From Sorex araneus (lineage: Eukaryota; Chordata; Mammalia; Eulipotyphla; Soricidae): a DNA stretch of 64,000 bases. Positions 22,991-34,700 of this stretch are shown here, one piece after another (the stretch's first letter is position 1; the number at the start of each line of letters is the position of its first letter). Under the pieces are notes generated by a model, which was not told the DNA's origin, made no database searches, and saw only the letters and a list, made by a program, of their open reading frames with translations. The position numbers were made by a program, and so were the translations under genes. The stretch is from assembly GCF_027595985.1 (NCBI RefSeq), contig NC_073304.1:138154331-138218330 (forward strand), given 5' to 3'.

Positions 22991-24483
22991 TGTAAGTTTC
23001 CAAATATAAGAATTAAAATGGTGAGTCAGAACAGGCTGGACATGCAGGACTCCAGTGTTCGGTGGCCGAGAGCCTCCTCCCCAGGCCAGACAATGGGCAA
23101 AGGAATCGGGAGACAGAGGAACAGGAACCAGGCTGTTCAGCTCTGTCTGTAGTCAGTCTATTTCTCTCTCCTTTAGGACATTGTTGTAATGGTCGTTTTG
23201 GCCATAGTCCCAGTCATCAGAGTTGCATTATCCTAGTCTCTTTGCAGACCTCAAAGTCTCAATTCTCCTCCTCATCTTCAACGTCTCATCATCAACCTTC
23301 TTGTCCTCAACATTCTAGTCCTCAGCATCTAGTCTTCATCTCCGTCCCAACATCTCCTCAGCATCTTCCCAAAGCCTAGTCCCGGAGTCTCATTCCAGAG
23401 TAGTTATGCTTTCCTTTCCCAAGTCTAGCCTTGTTCTTCTGTTCTGTTCTGTTCCGTTCCATTCTGTTCTGTTCTATTCTCAGCATCTTAAATAATTTTC
23501 CCTCCCAGAGTCTTCCTCCTACAACTTCTCTGACTCCTACAAGTCTCCCACCAGTCACAAGTCTCTCTGCAAGACACAAGTCTCTCTGCCAGCCACAAGT
23601 CTCTCTGGCATAGTTCTCTTTTCCTTACCCCTTACAGCCTAGTTATATAGGAATCATGTAGGGCAGAAATACAAAGGTGGATTAAACATTATCATAACAA
23701 CAAAGAGAGGTAAAGGTCACTCCTTCAAGAGATTAGCTCACTGACAAACTCTCATCTAAGGAGATTACTCAAGATTACTAAGAGATCTGCCCAAAGGTGG
23801 GATTCCATTCAGGGTGTATTGCTTTCTCCTTTCCTCAGCTAGTAATCCATTTAAACAGATATAGTAAATTTACTTCTTATAATATTTCTAGCAATGTCAT
23901 TTTGATGAACACAGTAAGAGATATATTAAGTTTAAAGTTTGGCTGTTCCTGGGAACATCTCACTACATTCCAGACCACAGTCCTCAGCCCAGGTAAGTCT
24001 TTCCTAACCCCAGCAGGGTTCTTATTCAGTTACCTCTTTTTGGATCATGACAGAGTTTGTTCATGACTGTGCTCTTAACTTATAGTTAAGTGTTATGCCA
24101 CTTGGCCTGGCCCATTTCAATGCCAGGGTAGCTCACAGTTTTCCCTGGGTCCATCAGTCTCATCAATACCCTTATTTTGGGGTGCCAGGAATTAATGATA
24201 GCTGAGTCTTAAGTCAAATAAATATGGATGTCCAGGAGCAAATATTATTTTGAAATAATTAACTCATATGTTACATAACATAGCATCAACTATCTTCCTG
24301 TGTCTTTACAAAAAGGACATTGCTAAATAAACCATGCAAATGACATAAAGAAAAAGGAAAGCAATTTAGGATTATTAGTGCCTGATGGAATTGGGTGTGT
24401 CTCAGGGGCACTGTTGTGGGAGTGGCTCAATAAACCTTAAGCTCCCTGGAGGAGCAGCAAGGACAACCCAGTGTGATCCAACA
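22991..24483 (-). mobile_element. solo LTR-like element, copy 3, with 4-bp target duplication
   Basis: A 1493-bp insertion into L1 sequence: TGTAAGTTTCC at the left, GATCCAACA at the right, flanked by GTCT (22987-22990 and 24484-24487). TG...CA ends with a 4-bp duplication fit an integrase-made insertion, most like class I ERVs. The body matches copies 1 and 2 from GGACACAGTAAGAGAT on. Its left third is diverged and carries TCT/TTCTG-rich pyrimidine runs (23430-23480). No retroviral genes are present. Confidence 0.7.
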
Positions 24484-25940
24484 GTCTGATCTTCAAGGGA
24501 AGGCTTTTAGTTTTTCCTCATTGAGATATTCTTTCCCAATTTCAAAGTTTACTACAAAGCAGTAGTAATTAAAACTGCCTGGTATTGGAATAAAGACAAA
24601 CCTGCAGACCAATGGAATAGAGTTGAGTATCCTGACATAGACCCACAAATGTATGAGCACTAAATCTTTGATAAAGAAGAAGCAAGAAGTGTGAAGTGGA
24701 GCAAGGAAAGCCTCTTCAATAAGCAATGCTGGGGAAAACTGGACAGCGACATGCAAATAAAATGAACTCAGATTTCTCTCTAATTCCAGACACAAAAGTC
24801 ATATCAAATGGATTTATGACCTCAATAGCAGACCAGAATCTACAAAGTACATGGAGGAAAATGTAGGCAGAACACTCCAGAACCTTCTAAAGTCATCTTT
24901 ACATAAAACACCACTGACCAAGCAAGTGGAGACAAAGATAGAAATGATACTACATTAAACTAAGAAGCTTCTCTAGCTCAAAAGAAATGGTGACCAAGAT
25001 ACAGCCCATGAAATGGGAAAAATTAGTTACCTAATACCCATCAAATAATGAATAATATCCAAGTTATATAAGACACTGGAAGAAATTTAAAAGTAAAAAA
25101 CATCCAACCCCACCAAAAAAAAATAGGCAGAAAAAATGAACAGAAACTTCCTCAAAGAAAAAATACAGGTGGTCAAAAGATGCATGAAAAAATGCTCCTC
25201 ATTATTAATCATGGTGAGATGCAAATCAAAACAACAAAGAGTTGTCATCTTACACAATAGAGACTGGCACACATCAAAAAGAATAAGATCAGTGCTGGCA
25301 CAGATGCAAAAAGAAAGAGACTTTTATTCATTGTTGGTGGAAAACAATATGGGCATTCCTCCAAAATTAGAAACTGAGATCCTATGTAACCCAGCAATAC
25401 CATTTCTGGGAATATATCCCATTGTGCAAAACCACACAGCAGAAATTACATCTGCACTTTTTTGTTCATTGCAGCACTGTTACCAATAGCCGGAATCTGG
25501 AAACAATCCATGTGCCCAAGAACAGATGAACAGATGACTGGTTAAAGAAACTATGGTACATTTATACAATAGAATACTATGCAGCTATTAGTAAAAATGA
25601 AGTCATGAAATTAGTATATAAATGTATGAACATGGAGAGTATCGTGCTCAGTAAAATGAGTCAGAAAGAGAGGGACAGACCTAGAATAGTTACGCTCATT
25701 TGTGGGATATATAAAAAAAAACATAGTATCAGAATAATACCCAAGTTCAGTAGAAACAATGGATAGGATGATTGTTCCATGGTTGGAAGCCTGCCTCATC
25801 TGGGAGAGAAGGCAATTGGGATAGAGAAGTGATGGAAATGATCACTCTGGATAAGTACTGCATGCTGAAAGTAGGTAAAGGAACAAACATGATAACCTGT
25901 ATTGAAAGCTATAATGTCCAAAAGGAGATAGATATATAGA

Positions 25941-26480
<540 letters not shown>

Positions 26481-26660
26481 GAGTGCCTGCCATAGGGGCA
26501 GATTTAGTGGTGGGGGTGATGAGAGGGATATTGGGGACATTGGTGGTGGGGAAATGTACACTGATGGAAATATGGGTGATGGATCATTGTATGACTGAAA
26601 CATAATCATGAACAGTTCTATAATTCCATATCTATGGTGATTCAATTAAAAAATTAGGGC

Positions 26661-26835
26661 AGAGGAAATTGCTCAAATGATAGTCCATACTTTATGCTTC
26701 ACATGCTGAAGTTCCAGGTTTAATTCCTAGGGCCATACAGTCCCAGAAGCAACTCTTGCACACTAGCCAGGATATATAATATAGCCCATGAACATGGCTG
26801 AGCAAAGACCACTGCCCCCATTCAGCCCCACAACC
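26661..26835 (+). mobile_element. degenerate tRNA-SINE
   Basis: It begins GGGCAGAGGAAATTGCTCAA, with GTTCCAGGTTTAATTCCTAG as a decayed B-box region and CAGTCCCAGAAGCA later. It was inserted directly after the L1 3' end. Confidence 0.5.
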
Positions 26836-27934
26836 CCAAATTTAATTAAAACCTCACATGTATTCAAGAAAACAAAAATGAAGCCATGAGTGGAACAAAT
26901 AGTTACAATAGGCATTTCAAGATTTTTAAAAGATGTTCTAAAATTTAAAAATTTTGTTAGAAAATATATTACTGGGGTAAATAATTTTGGGTTTGGAGAA
27001 ATTACATACACTTTTGAAGGATGCTTGATCTAATAGTAGTCAAGTCTCCTGTCTAAAGCTCACTTCTTATCAGTTCAATAGGAACCCAGAGGCCTAGCAT
27101 TGTACAGATATGGTGATTACTCACATTGGGCAGATTGCAGTCACTGAAAATAGCGCCTTCTTTGTTCTGTGGTATCTCTTCAATGGGCATTAGTATGTTG
27201 CCTCAGCAACATCCTGAAGATTATTTGGATACCTGAGAATATGATCAAGCTGAGACATCCATTTAGCATGCTTCTGGGCACCAAATTCAAGGAAAGAGAA
27301 TAAAAGAACAGTCAAATTGTGTATTTTGAAACTGTTCACTTCTCCTGGCTTAAGGCCAACACATAAACTCTTCTATCTTTCAGGAAACAGTATTCACTAT
27401 AGCACTTGCAGTGAAGTCACAGAGGTTTGTGTTCTCAGTTGTGGTAATGTAAGAATATGAAGTGATAGCCTTTTTGCATCATCGCTCTCTAAGCTTCTGA
27501 AAATTCAGTGTACAGGTGCTGTATAGAGAGGGTGCTGGAATTCATCAGTGGTTCATAAAGGTGATTATAGATGGTAGATTTCAAAGGAATAAACATTTCC
27601 AAATGTGTACAGTAAAGAAAATCTTAAAGAAAGAAGTACAATTGGTTTCAGGGAGAAAATGAAGAGCAAACAAGGGTTTATTTAATAATGGAATTTTTTG
27701 TCTTCTTAAGGAAAGCTGGAACATTTGAGAACCAGCTGCAGTAAAAATTCATTCCAATAAAGGAAGCATTTTGAGCATCTTTACACATGAACCTATGTAC
27801 AAAAGTATTGAGTTAAAGGTAAATATTCTTCCTAGACCGTCTAAGTTCTAAGTTCAGAGGTGTTCAACTGCTGAGTAAATGAATGATTCTAAATAAAACT
27901 AGAGATCTATAGAGATAAACCAATAGAATTAGGT
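26836..27934. other. unique intergenic sequence
   Basis: No repeat or gene is recognised. The base composition is more balanced than its surroundings and it is free of low complexity. Confidence 0.5.
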
Positions 27935-28043
27935 CATACTTTGCAATGGTGGTGGCCTGCATTCAATCCTCCATACTACATGGTCCCCCAAGCACCACTG
28001 GGAGAGAGCTGGGAGTCACACTGCCATGTGTGATCAAAAAGCA
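27935..28043 (+). mobile_element. SINE 3' fragment
   Basis: GTGGCCTGCATTCAATCC, ACATGGTCCCCCAAGCACCA and TGTGTGATCAAAAAGC are the latter parts of a SOR-type SINE. The RTE-tailed SINE lies directly against it. Confidence 0.6.
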
Positions 28044-28297
28044 TAGCACTGTAGCACAGTCCTCCCATTGTTCATTGATTTGCTCAAGCGAGCACCAGTA
28101 ATGTCCCCATTGTGAGACTAGTTGTTACTGTTTTTGGCATATCGAATACACCACAGGTAGCTTGCCAGGTTCTGCCGTGCAGGTGGGATACTCTAGGTAG
28201 CTTGCCAGGCTCTCCAAGAGGAATGGAGGAATTGAGCCCGGGTTGGCCATGTACTAGGCAAACGCCCTACCCACTGTGCTAACCCTCCAGCCCAAAA
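28044..28297 (-). mobile_element. tRNA-head / RTE-tail chimeric SINE, antisense
   Basis: On the - strand it starts GGGCTGGAGGGTTAGCACAG, GGGTAGGGCGTTTGCCTAGT and a B-box-like CGGGCTCAATTCC (the SOR head). It then carries AGCCTGGCAAGCTACC twice, CGATATGCCAAAAACAGTAA, GGACATTACTGGTGCTCGC and CAATGAACAATGGGAGGAC, ending with a GTGCTACAGTGCTA tail. The last 60 bp match the 3' end of the RTE LINE at 33511-33570. No A-tail is seen at this 3' end. Confidence 0.8.
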
Positions 28298-28339
28298 AAA
28301 AAAACATAAATAAAATAAAATAAAGGAAAATTTAATGTA

Positions 28340-28500
28340 ATAAAGCTTAGGCAGGAACAATAGTTCAAAGAGTTAAAGAATCATGCTTACATCAGGTCCT
28401 ACATTGCTGGGCCTGAGCACTGTCAGGTCCAGAATTTCTGGTTTTAGCATCACCCATGATACCACCCAGGGCTCCTAAGCTGGAGATACTTCCTCACCCC
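28340..28500 (+). mobile_element. very degenerate SINE
   Basis: GGCAGGAACAATAGTTCAAA, a cluster resembling the head, and CTGAGCACTGTCAGG suggest an old tRNA-SINE. The match is loose. Confidence 0.4.
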
Positions 28501-28501
28501 T

Positions 28502-28692
28502 GATTTTTTGGTTTTTTTGCTTTTTTTGGTCACACTCAGCGATGCTCAGGGGTTACTCATGGCTTTGCACTCAGAAATTACTCCTGGCAGTGGTGGGGGA
28601 AAAATATGGGATGCTGGGGATCCAACTCGGATCTGCCACGTGCAAGGAAAATGCCCTACCTCCTGTACTATCGCTCCACCCCCCAAAAAATA
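28502..28692 (-). mobile_element. SOR-type SINE, antisense
   Basis: A T-rich start, then GGTCACACTCAGCGATGCTC, GGGGTTACTC, CTTTGCACTCAGAAATTACT, TATGGGATGCTGGGG and CTATCGCTCC. This is a moderately diverged full-length antisense copy. Confidence 0.85.
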
Positions 28693-29439
28693 AATTTATG
28701 ACATGATACTTAAAAGAACTTCATTCTGAGGCTTAAAAATGTAACACTTTTAAAGAATTCTTATCTGTTTAAGACGCACAAACTCTTTTTCCAGGCCATT
28801 AGAGAGAAGACAAGGTGAACAATCATCTTTAGAGCTGAGATTGGTACAGTAATGTTGTATCCCTAAAGTGCATAAACATTTACTCTCTTGTAAAACAATG
28901 CTACTGAAATAAAAATAAATTTTATATCTATTTGATTCCATATCTAATAGTTTTGTAATTTGAGGTAGGCAAGTAAGAACTATTTTGTGCTTTGAGTTTG
29001 GTAAATATAAAATGTAGATAGGAAATTATATTTTTAGGTATAAAATAAATAAGCATATGTTGAGTTCTTAGAAAAGTATCTGATTATAGCAAATAATCAT
29101 GTGTTTTTTATGATTATTAGAGTCAGGGATATAGTCTATGCTGTAATAAAATCTTTGAATAACGGCATAATTTCCTACACACTATCTCTTGAAAATATAG
29201 ACATTATGAAGAAGTAGAGGAAAATAATAATCACAGCTTTCCATCATGAATATCTTCATCACCACCATATTTTCATCAACTTCTATTATAGCCATTTAGT
29301 TTTTGAAATTTATTCATTTATATTTTTAATGTGGACAAAAGCCACAACTTTTGTACAATGCTAGAGCTGAAATTGATTAGATAACAAAGCTCCAATAATA
29401 AAATTAACAAAGTTTTAAAACTTTATTTTCTTGATTAAA
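28693..29439. other. unique AT-rich sequence
   Basis: Nothing recognised. Confidence 0.5.
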
Positions 29440-29745
29440 AAATCTCTTGTGTAATCTTGTGTAATCTCTTACACAAGGATTTAGTAGCTCCAGTGTGACA
29501 TACAACAATCTTCACACACTTTCTTCTAAGGAAAACTTTGTCGGTCCATTTTTAGTGAATTATTCATAAAAATCAACACAAAACAAATTATTTAGGACCT
29601 GCTATTGGGGCAGGCTTGTGTGGTGGTTGGGAAAATTCAAAATAATGGTGATGGGGAAGTATAATGGTGGTGGTATTGGTGTTGGAATATTGAATATAAT
29701 AAATTATTGTGAACAAATTTATTAAAATAAAATTTTATGAGCATT
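29440..29745 (+). mobile_element. L1-type 3' end fragment
   Basis: It shares ATCTCTTACACAAGGATTTA, ACAACAATCTTCACACA, TTCTAAGGAAA, AAATTATTTAGGACCTGCT and a GGTGG-rich 3' tail with 32550-32582 plus 33590-33830. It therefore provides a paralogous empty-site comparison for the RTE insertion there. Confidence 0.65.
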
Positions 29746-31149
29746 AATAATTGATTTTTATTTTAATATTGTTATATCTTTTCACAAGGTTTGTAAGTCC
29801 TTGTCTAAGGATTTACTACACTGTTTGTTGCTAGTTGAGCTATCTATGTTATTGATTTTGTTTGTTGAACTTAGTTGGCTTTAATGTTACTTTCCCATCT
29901 AATTTGGTGTGCTTCTACTGGAATTTTAATACTGATGATTTAGAAGGTTTGACCACATATCCAGATACTTCAGGATTTATGGTGGGTCTGGGTAAATGAA
30001 CTAGCATGTTGGTGGCTGCGGGAGGTGGGCATGTCTGTTGGGGCTTCCAGAAGAAAGGGATAGTGGTGTGGTTGTTGACGGCCTGTCACACTCTAAGAAG
30101 ACCCCAGAGTTATCAGCTTGGCAACAGATTACCTGGAATTTTTTGCAGTATTGTACCTCTGCAGAGAATACTCATGTAATGTGTGTGGCTGCAGTGATGG
30201 AGTATGGGAGCAGTTTCCAGGCCTTCAGCAGGACAGGTACATGCTCCACACCCCTTCCAAGGGCACCCCTGAGTTTTCAGCCAGGGAGACGAGTATGCTC
30301 ATGAATTTTAGCTGTATGTTTCTCTTTTCCTCAGAAATTTGTTGTGAATCAGTAGAACAGAGCTGGTGGGTGATTCAATATGGCAGCAGCTGTCCATCTC
30401 CATTCCTTTATTACCATAAATATCATAATCTTTATCACAAAAATTCATTTTATACCACATTTGTTTTATGCTTTGCTCATACTCACAAAATTCACTGTTA
30501 TCCAAAGATACTCATGTTACCAAGCTAAGAGAAGACTTAGTCTTATAAGACAGATCATAGTTTCACTGTGAAACTATGATACTGCACATATTTTTGTGTC
30601 TGTACCTTACATATTTATATTTTAAATATTAAATATTTATATGTTTTATAGCACATTTTCATGTCTTATATGTTCTCACATCCTATATATTTTTATACCT
30701 GTGCCTTAGCGTCACTATGCATCACATTTTAAGAAGAATGGGTCAAACACATTTGTAGTGGGATCCTTTTATTTTATTGACCACTTATGATTCCAAAATC
30801 TCACAAAATTAAAAGTTTCTTTATAAAAATAATATAAAGAAAATAATAGAAAATCTCAAGTCTAGATAACACTAGGTAGTGATAGATTAAACAGATTTTG
30901 TCAACCTCTTATCTTATTTTAGCCTTTTGCAATTTGACATTATTTAAAATGGAGGGTGTGTCCTCCAAGATTAATAAAATATTATTAAGTGTGTAAAAGA
31001 GAGAAATGATTAAATTTGCAGATAAATAAAATTATCCTGAAACTAAGAATTATCTATCTTTGCACTTCCTGGAAATCACAGCCAATTAAAATGAGTAGAT
31101 TTTCCAAAAAGGAAGGAAGACACCAATGTTTCAAAAGAAATAAAGTTGA
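29746..31149. other. mostly unique sequence
   Basis: AT-rich with a GC-richer part at 29980-30310 whose open frames (30038-30304, 30118-30528) have no recognisable domain. No gene call is justified. Confidence 0.45.
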
Positions 31150-31390
31150 ATGAGAAAGTTAGCTCAGGTGTGTGTGATCTGCATACTCAAGGACCCAAGT
31201 TTTATAACAGGTTCCTAATGCCCCACCAGACCTGACAAATATAGCCCTGGTAGTCACAAGCACTGCTGAATGTGACCCTCAGTCAGGGTCACCAGCCCCA
31301 CTAGGCCTGATTAGCACTGCATAACTGGAAATTAGCATTTAATTATCTGGCCCATTTCATGAAGTATCACCAGGAGTGTTTCCTAGATCA
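31150..31390 (+). mobile_element. degenerate SINE leading into a purine tract
   Basis: TGAATGTGACCCTCAGTCAG and TATCACCAGGAGTGTTTCCT resemble decayed SOR body pieces. The second lies just before the purine microsatellite, so the tract may have grown from a SINE tail. Confidence 0.35.
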
Positions 31391-31972
31391 GGAGAGGAGA
31401 GGATAGGGGAGGGGAGGAAAGGGGAGGGGAAGAGAGGGGAGGGGAAGAGAGGGGAGGGGAGGGGAAGAAAGGGGAGGGGAGGGGAGGAGAGGAGAGGGGA
31501 GGGGAGGGGAGGGGAGGGGAGGGGAGGGGAGGGGAGGGGAGGGGAGGGGAGGAGAGGAGAGGAGAGGAGAGAGGAGAGGAGAGGAGAGGAGAGGAGAGGA
31601 GAGGAGAGGAGAGGAGAGGAGAGGAGAGGAGAGGAGAGGAGAGGAGAGGAGAGGAGAGGAGAGGAGAGGAGAGGAGAGGAGAGGAGAGGAGAGGAGAGGA
31701 GAGGAGAGGAGAGGAGAGGAGAGGAGAGGAGAGGAGAGGAGAGGAGAGGAGAGGAGAGGGGAGGGGAGGGGAGGGGAGGGGAGGGGAAGGGAGAGTAGTT
31801 TCAGAGGGAACAGGAGAGAGGAAAAATGAAAGAAAGAAAACAAAGAAGAGAGGAAGGAAGGAAGGAAGGAAGGAAGGAAGGAAGGAAGGAAGGAAGGAAG
31901 GAAGGAAGGAAGGAAGGAAGGAAGGAAGGAAGGAAGGAAGGAAGGAAGGAAGGAAGGAAGGAAGAGAAAGAT
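31391..31972 (+). repeat. 580-bp GGGGA / GGAGA / GGAA purine tract
   Basis: GGGGA and GGGGAAGA variants (31400-31550), a very regular GGAGA array (31550-31757), GGGGA (31757-31795), a short non-repetitive bridge, then GGAA (31853-31970). The G-runs could form quadruplexes and the strand bias could form triplexes. The 140-codon glutamate/glycine/arginine frame over it is an artefact. Confidence 0.97.
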
Positions 31973-32582
31973 GTCTCCAGATACCACACCAGGCTGAACC
32001 TCACTTCTAGGGTCCCAGAGGTGGGCAGGTTGAGCCAAGCACCAGTCCCAATAGAGCCCTGGCAGCAAAAAACCTCCAGAATCAATTGCTACCATGCTCA
32101 CAGTCAATCTCCACAGGTTCGTGAGGAGTCTCTCATGAATGAGAATGAATCTGCTGAGAAAATCAGGTGACTTTTGTGACCAAAATCTCCAGGATCTCAC
32201 GGAGTTGGGAATAGGAAACCTTCCCCCACTTCGCTGATTTTCCGGGAGGCTGGCAGCCATGCCCACAAAGTCATCAGACACCATATAACCTCATTAAGGG
32301 CCATGATCCAGTGACTCACAAATAAATCTCAGAAGAGAGCAACAAGCTGCAGAGATGCTTCTGGATCCCAAAGTCATTTTCAGTTGTATCACCCTATTTA
32401 AAATTTTAGAATCTCTGGAGTGAGATTTCATACCCTACCACACTGTGTAGCACACCACATTTGATGGGGTTAAGATATAAGGCAATCAATCTCAGTCCAA
32501 AATTAAATAAATATTAGCACACAAGGCTCAATATGTAACAACATGTTAGTAATCTCTTATACAAGGACTTAAAGGCTCAAGG

Positions 32583-33580
32583 ATCTCACCATTCTATAAG
32601 GAAGTGATCACTGACATAAAGAGAGGGGTTCGGCAGGGTGATACCATTTCACCAAAACTCTTAAGTGCCAATCTCGAGAACATCATGCAACAACTGGAAT
32701 GGGAAGGAATGGAAGTGAAGATAGACGGTCGGCAATTATACCACCTCCGCTTTACTGATGACATTGTTCTCATAACACCAAACATTAGCCAGGCGGCACA
32801 AATGCTGGCTGACTTCGACCTCGAGTGTAGAAAGGTTGGACTGCAGCTGAATCTCACCAAAACAACGTTAACAAAAACAAACTAGTCCCTGACTTTCCAT
32901 TTGCTCTCAACAGAACAAACATCTTCGAATGCAGCAGCTATGTGTACCTGGGTCAAGAACTCAACATGAGGAACTACTTGGCGCCAGAATTGCGCAGGAG
33001 AAAGAGAGCAGTGTGGAACACCTTCAAGAGCACCAAAGAAGTATTTAGGAGGACGAGGAACCTCCGGCTCTGGGCACATCTTTTCGACTTCACCATTCTT
33101 CCTGCACTAACATATGCCTCAGAGACCTGGGCCCTACAAAAACAGGATGAGAACGCCATTAGGGTATCCCAAAGAGTATTGGAAGAGCTATGCTTGTAGT
33201 ATCACATTTCACTCAAGTAAGAGAAGGAATCTGGAGTTCGACCTCCATCGATGATCAAGACTTAGGGATGCTGTCTCATTTGCCAAGGTGTCAAAAATCA
33301 GATGGGCCGGACATATAATGCGATTTAGAGATGACCACTGGACTAGAGCTATTACTGACTATATTCCTCGGTATGTCAAAAGACCACATGGCTGCCCACC
33401 TACGAGATGGTCAGACTTCTTTGTCAAAACCCTGAATGAACTGTTTGAGGCTCTTCATGTTCCTGGAGCAAGCAGATACCATTAGGCTACACTAGCACAC
33501 GACAGGGATGAATGGAGACATTACTGGTGTCCGCTCAAGCAAATTGAAGATCAATGAGATGACAAGTGACAAGTGCCAAT
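32583..33580 (+). mobile_element. RTE-clade LINE, 5'-truncated, with 9-bp target duplication
   Basis: It is flanked by GGCTCAAGG at 32574-32582 and 33581-33589. It contains the RT palm to C-terminus and ends GATGACAAGTGACAAGTGCC, a short tandem (GACAAGT) tail instead of poly-A, as is usual in RTE elements. The paralogous segment at 29440-29500 has no insertion, which supports these borders. The size is 998 bp against about 3.2 kb for complete RTE LINEs. The 3' 60 bp are shared with the RTE-tailed SINEs. Confidence 0.85.
32604..33567 (+). pseudogene. RTE reverse transcriptase C-terminal half, frameshifted
   Basis: Three frames run in order: 32604-32885 (GVRQGDTISPKLL, then the catalytic box LRFTDDIVLI, where the family usually has FADD, then NLTKTTLTK), 32942-33199 (YVYLGQELNMRN, RRRKRAVWNTFKS, LPALTYASETWAL) and 33288-33485 (IRWAGHIMRF, RPHGCPPTRWSDFF). 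This motif order is that of RTE-clade LINEs. It differs from the ruminant BovB RT as I know it (there LRYADDTTL). At least two frameshifts separate the parts, so it is not functional. Confidence 0.8.
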
Positions 33581-33835
33581 GGCTCAAGGGTGAGATACAA
33601 CAATTTTCACACATTTTCCTCTAAGGAAATTTTTTGGGTCATTTTTAATGTATTATTTGTAACAAGCCATACAAAATAAATTATTTAGGACTTGCTTTGG
33701 TAACAGGCTTTGGTGGTGATAGGAAAATTCAAAATAATGGTGGTGGAAATGTGTTACAGTGGTGGGATTGGTGTTGAAATTTTGAATGTAACTAATTATT
33801 GTGAGCAGCTTTAGAAAAATAAAATTGGGAGAAAA

Positions 33836-34407
33836 ACTTCATTTGGAGAGAAAAAAGAGAAAGAGAAAGAGAGGAAGGGAGGGAAGAAGGGAGGGTAGGA
33901 GAAAGGGAAAAATAAATTGGCAATCAAAATAATGATTCTCATAAAAAATTTTATGAGGTAACATTGGGTATCATAATAGTTTCTGATTTGTTTCATTTTT
34001 CAAAAATGCAGATAATGACTTTGCATAGATATAAATGCAAGGTCATTATTAAACTTAGAGTTTAATATCAAAATTCATTTCAGTTCAAAGGATTCTAGAG
34101 GGGATTAAGCTAATATAATCTAAGAATGATTCCTAACAGTAATTAGATATAACATAAGGGCAAAATCATGGAAAATAAAATTACTGGAAGTGCTATGGAA
34201 TACACAATGTATTGCTGGAATTTGATTACACAGTGTTGTGGCAGATTACCAAAGAGAAAGTGTCCAAAGACAGAGCTGAAGGGTCATGAGTAAGGTCTCC
34301 TGAGGCACTGCCTTGGAGAGAGTGTCCGAACTTTCAGGGGAATTTGGAAGTCAAATCTATCCTACAACTGGAGCAAGATCAGTATCAGGGTTAAATCTAA
34401 GTTCTGG
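33836..34407. other. unique sequence with a GA-rich start
   Basis: An imperfect purine run (about 33845-33910) follows the composite repeat. The rest is unassigned. Confidence 0.5.
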
Positions 34408-34540
34408 GACTGGAGAGATAGTACAATGGCTTAAAAACTTGTCTTGCATGAGGTCAACCAGGATTCCATCCCCAGCACCACATATAATGCCCTTAACTCA
34501 TCCAGGAATGATCACTGAGCACAGTCAGGTATTATCACAA
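34408..34540 (+). mobile_element. SOR-type SINE
   Basis: GGGACTGGAGAGATAGTACAATGG, a B-box-like GGATTCCATCCCC, CAGCACCACAT and ATGATCACTGAGCACAG. The RTE-tailed repeat has its 3' end directly at this SINE's tail (AAAATAAACTGTCACTGTC). Confidence 0.75.
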
Positions 34541-34700
34541 AATAAACTGTCACTGTCACTGTCATCCCATTACTCATTGATTTGCTCGAGCGGACACCAG
34601 TAACGTCTCCATTTTGAGACTTGTTACTGTTTTTGGCATATCAAATACACCATGGGTAGCTTGCCAGGCTCTGCCATGCAGAATAAAATAAAATAAAAAC
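34541..34700 (-). mobile_element. RTE-tailed SINE fragment with GACAGT tail, antisense
   Basis: It begins CTGTCACTGTCACTGTCATC, so on the - strand it ends with three GACAGT-type units: the clearest tandem tail in the window. CCAGTAACGTCTCCATTTTG, GTTACTGTTTTTGGCATATC and GCTTGCCAGGCTCTGCCATG follow. The tRNA head is missing (5' truncation). Confidence 0.8.

Larger units (their letters stand above)
31975..33835 (+). mobile_element. composite repeat with L1-type 3' end, host of the RTE insertion
   Basis: 31980-32390 shares GTGACCAAAATCTCCAGGA, a TTCCCCCACTTC phrase and CTCACAAATAAATCTCAGA with the composite at 1650-1860. 32500-32582 and 33590-33830 match the L1-type 3' end at 29440-29745. The RTE (32583-33580) splits the 3' part. 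Confidence 0.55.

Noticed and set aside
31391..31972. CRISPR-like or satellite array
   Set aside because: The units are 4-5 bp with no spacers, and the genome is mammalian; it is a microsatellite.
31376..32284. 140-codon Glu/Gly/Arg frame (+) and 298-codon Ser/Leu/Pro frame (-)
   Set aside because: They arise from the GGAGA/GGGGA and GGAA arrays; no start context, domain or splice structure supports a gene.
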